Assembly (NCBI GenBank): GCA_021785235.1
Contig: JAJYGB010000039.1
Span: forward strand, 1-6,948
Direction of reading: 5' to 3'
Source of the DNA: Bacteroidota bacterium
GTDB lineage: Bacteria > Bacteroidota > Kryptoniia > Kryptoniales > JAKASW01
Length of the DNA: 6,948 nucleotides
Part shown: in pieces, positions 5,968 to 6,948 of the stretch
Numbering within the stretch: the stretch's first letter is position 1
Layout of the letters: each line of letters begins with the position of its first letter
The notes under the pieces: model-generated
What the model was told of the DNA's origin: nothing
The model's input: the letters and a program-made list of their open reading frames with translations, nothing else
The model's database searches: none
Position numbers and translations under genes: made by a program

Positions 5968-6066
5968 GTGGAACTCCCGCAGGGTCTTGTGGACGGTGAA
6001 ATGTTTAAATCCAGGCAGCGGCTGGCTGCCAGGGAGGTGGGTGGGAAAAGATCTCTACTACTTTGA
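5968..6066 (+). CDS. Possible 32-residue small protein (GTG start)
   Basis: A GTG at 5968 is preceded by AAGGAGGT (5956-5963), the full complement of the 16S anti-Shine-Dalgarno, with a 4-5 base spacer. This is the best ribosome-binding site in the window. The frame runs 32 codons to TGA at 6064-6066. The product begins M/V-E-L-P-Q-G-L-V-D-G-E-M-F and continues with K-S-R-Q-R-L-A-A-R-E, basic and probably helical, ending G-G-K-R-S-L-L-L. It is not recognised and has no membrane segment or signal peptide. It covers direct-repeat copy 2. Its last 9 bases overlap the 3' end of the convergent phosphatase gene. Translation is plausible from the start signal alone, but the peptide is short and could be a remnant of a longer gene or a chance frame. 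Confidence 0.35.
   Translation: MELPQGLVDGEMFKSRQRLAAREVGGKRSLLL
5980..6023 (+). repeat. Imperfect direct repeat, copy 2
   Basis: Partner of the copy at 5811-5854, offset by 169 bases, with 33 of 44 positions identical and no gaps. It lies inside the 32-codon frame, in the same codon register as copy 1, and encodes QGLVDGEMFKSRQRL. Gly, Val, Met, Phe, Arg, Gln and Leu are shared with copy 1 at the same positions. Confidence 0.6.
6011..6033 (-). terminator. GC-rich hairpin downstream of the phosphatase gene (weak terminator candidate)
   Basis: On the + strand GGCAGC (6014-6019) pairs with GCTGCC (6025-6030) around a 5-base loop, and CC/GG at 6011-6012/6032-6033 extends the stem past an A-A mismatch. 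Read on the - strand it lies about 25 bases after the phosphatase stop and is followed by ATTTAAACATTT rather than a true U-run. It could contribute to termination of that gene but is not a canonical intrinsic terminator. Confidence 0.3.
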
Positions 6067-6948
6067 CCGTTTCATTACTAGAAGAGTCATGTCGTCGAAT
6101 TGCGGAGTCTCCGCGACGTGAGCGTTGACCTCTTCAAAAATCCTGGCTGCAATCTCCGCTGCGGATAAGCTGAGAGATTTCTTCACTAGGGCTTCAACCC
6201 GCTCGGCACCGAATCTTTCTCCTCCTGAATTGACTGCGTCGTGAACCCCATCTGAACAGACCACCAGTACGTCGCCTTTATGGACTTCCATCTCCTCGCT
6301 TTGGAAGGGAAAGTCTTCCACCACTCCGAGCGGAACACCGCCCGCCTTTAAACGGTGTGCGCTTTTTCCCTTATGGAAGAAGAGCGGCTCTTCATGGCCG
6401 GCGTTAGTATAGGTGAAGAAATTCTTTCTCGCGTCAAGAACGCCATAAAATAACGTCGCGAACTTGTCGGGCGCTGTCGAACTGAAAAGTAGATTGTTCG
6501 ATTGCGCGACGCATTGTCCGGGATCGGGATTTAGTCTCGAATACGCTCTGATGCTTGCCTGCACATTCGCCATTAGTAGCGCCGCGGGCATCCCTTTCCC
6601 CGACACATCGCCAAGAGAAAAAGCGACCCTGTCGCTCTCGAGCTGTATGAAATCATAAAGATCGCCGGCGACAGATTTCGCCGGGATAGAGTCCGCGAAA
6701 AACTCGTAGCCATCGGTCGAAGGGATCTGCTTCGGAAGGAGTCCCATCTGCACGGTGTGGGCCGCGGAGAGATCTTTTTCGAGCGCTATTTTGTGGCGCT
6801 CTTCCTCGTAAAGACGGGCCTTTTCGACGGCGAGCGCGGCATGAACAGAAAGAGCGTTTATCCCTATCTCATCTTCGTGCGTGAAGGCGCCTTCTCGCTT
6901 GTTCAGCAGCTGGAACACGCCTGCTATCTTTCCTTCCTTGTCGCGCAT
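6058..6948 (-). CDS. GAF-linked PP2C/SpoIIE-type serine/threonine phosphatase (RsbU-like), N-terminally incomplete
   Basis: Cytoplasmic regulatory phosphatase of the RsbU/SpoIIE class. Relatives dephosphorylate anti-anti-sigma (STAS) proteins in partner-switching pathways. The visible 296 residues start in the last part of a GAF sensor domain: KIAGVFQLLNKREGAFTHED (7-26), then an amphipathic signalling helix through VEKARLYEEERHKIALEKDL (41-60). The linker AAHTVQMGLLPKQIP (62-76) is typical of RsbU-type proteins. The phosphatase domain shows SVAGDLYDF with Asp96 (the usual second Gly before GD is Ala here), GDVSGKGMPAALLMA with Asp114, TNAGHEEPLFF (181-191), GGVPLGV (203-209), CSDGVHD with Asp233, and FDDMTLL with Asp285/Asp286. 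The metal-binding acidic residues are thus all present. The first Met falls on the window edge and most of the GAF domain is missing, so the true start is almost certainly upstream. The gene is convergent with the CPBP gene; no STAS or anti-sigma partner is in view. Confidence 0.93.
   Translation of the reverse strand: MRDKEGKIAGVFQLLNKREGAFTHEDEIGINALSVHAALAVEKARLYEEERHKIALEKDLSAAHTVQMGLLPKQIPSTDGYEFFADSIPAKSVAGDLYDFIQLESDRVAFSLGDVSGKGMPAALLMANVQASIRAYSRLNPDPGQCVAQSNNLLFSSTAPDKFATLFYGVLDARKNFFTYTNAGHEEPLFFHKGKSAHRLKAGGVPLGVVEDFPFQSEEMEVHKGDVLVVCSDGVHDAVNSGGERFGAERVEALVKKSLSLSAAEIAARIFEEVNAHVAETPQFDDMTLLVMKRSK

Larger units (their letters stand above)
5777..6057 (+). other. Convergent intergenic region with repeats and a possible small ORF
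   Basis: This stretch lies between the ends of the + strand CPBP gene and the - strand phosphatase gene. It is visibly more AT-rich in its central part (about 5855-5950) than the flanking genes. It contains two copies of an imperfect 44-base direct repeat, an inverted repeat between them, a short ORF with a strong ribosome-binding site and a GC-rich hairpin near the phosphatase stop. No tRNA, known riboswitch or clear promoter was recognised. A degraded small gene is one possible explanation. Confidence 0.6.

Noticed and set aside
5777..6057. CRISPR array or integron-type attachment site as explanation for the intergenic repeats
   Set aside because: There are only two copies, only 75% identical and 169 bases apart, with no regular spacer length, no nearby integrase or cas gene and no recognisable attachment core.

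Overview
The window reads as an ordinary bacterial chromosome segment of intermediate GC content. It is densely coded and mostly uses recognisable Shine-Dalgarno sites. No RNA gene, insertion sequence or CRISPR array is visible. The phylum cannot be fixed from the sequence. The rhomboid with a charged C-terminal tail, the MEP-pathway ispG and the GAF-linked RsbU-type phosphatase would fit the Bacteroidota/Chlorobi/Ignavibacteria neighbourhood or a related lineage. However, IspG here is the short two-domain form rather than the long form usual in Bacteroidota and Chlorobi. Both window edges fall exactly on a start-type codon (ATG at base 1, CAT at 6946-6948), so the window may have been cut at predicted gene borders. 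The first and last genes still look N-terminally incomplete by domain content.

Left part (1-4524), all on the + strand: a LolA-like protein C-terminal part, then pgk (glycolysis) after a 3-base gap, a rhomboid intramembrane serine protease, ispG (isoprenoid precursor synthesis), a HinT-like HIT nucleotide hydrolase, and a small two-helix membrane protein of unknown function. Gaps are short (3-52 bases) and no strong terminator interrupts them, so this is probably one transcription unit or a few overlapping ones. A possible 8-codon upstream reading frame overlaps the rhomboid start as ATGA. A weak hairpin lies between the rhomboid gene and ispG.

Middle (4525-5776): a 154-base gap, then a CPBP-family (CAAX/Abi) intramembrane metalloprotease with all its expected motifs and an extra N-terminal membrane hairpin. 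Its ribosome-binding site could pair with an upstream ACTCC.

Right part (5777-6948): a convergent intergenic region of 281 bases (5777-6057), then a minus-strand GAF/SpoIIE-type PP2C phosphatase that runs to the window edge. This intergenic region is the most unusual part of the window. It holds two ungapped imperfect copies of a 44-base direct repeat (33/44 identical) in matching open reading frames, an inverted repeat between them, and a 32-codon reading frame over the second copy with a full AAGGAGGT ribosome-binding site.

The genes combine housekeeping metabolism (Pgk, IspG), nucleotide hydrolysis (HIT), two unrelated intramembrane proteases, and one regulatory phosphatase likely to act in a partner-switching or stress-signalling pathway. 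Nothing resembles a defence island or a known mobile system.
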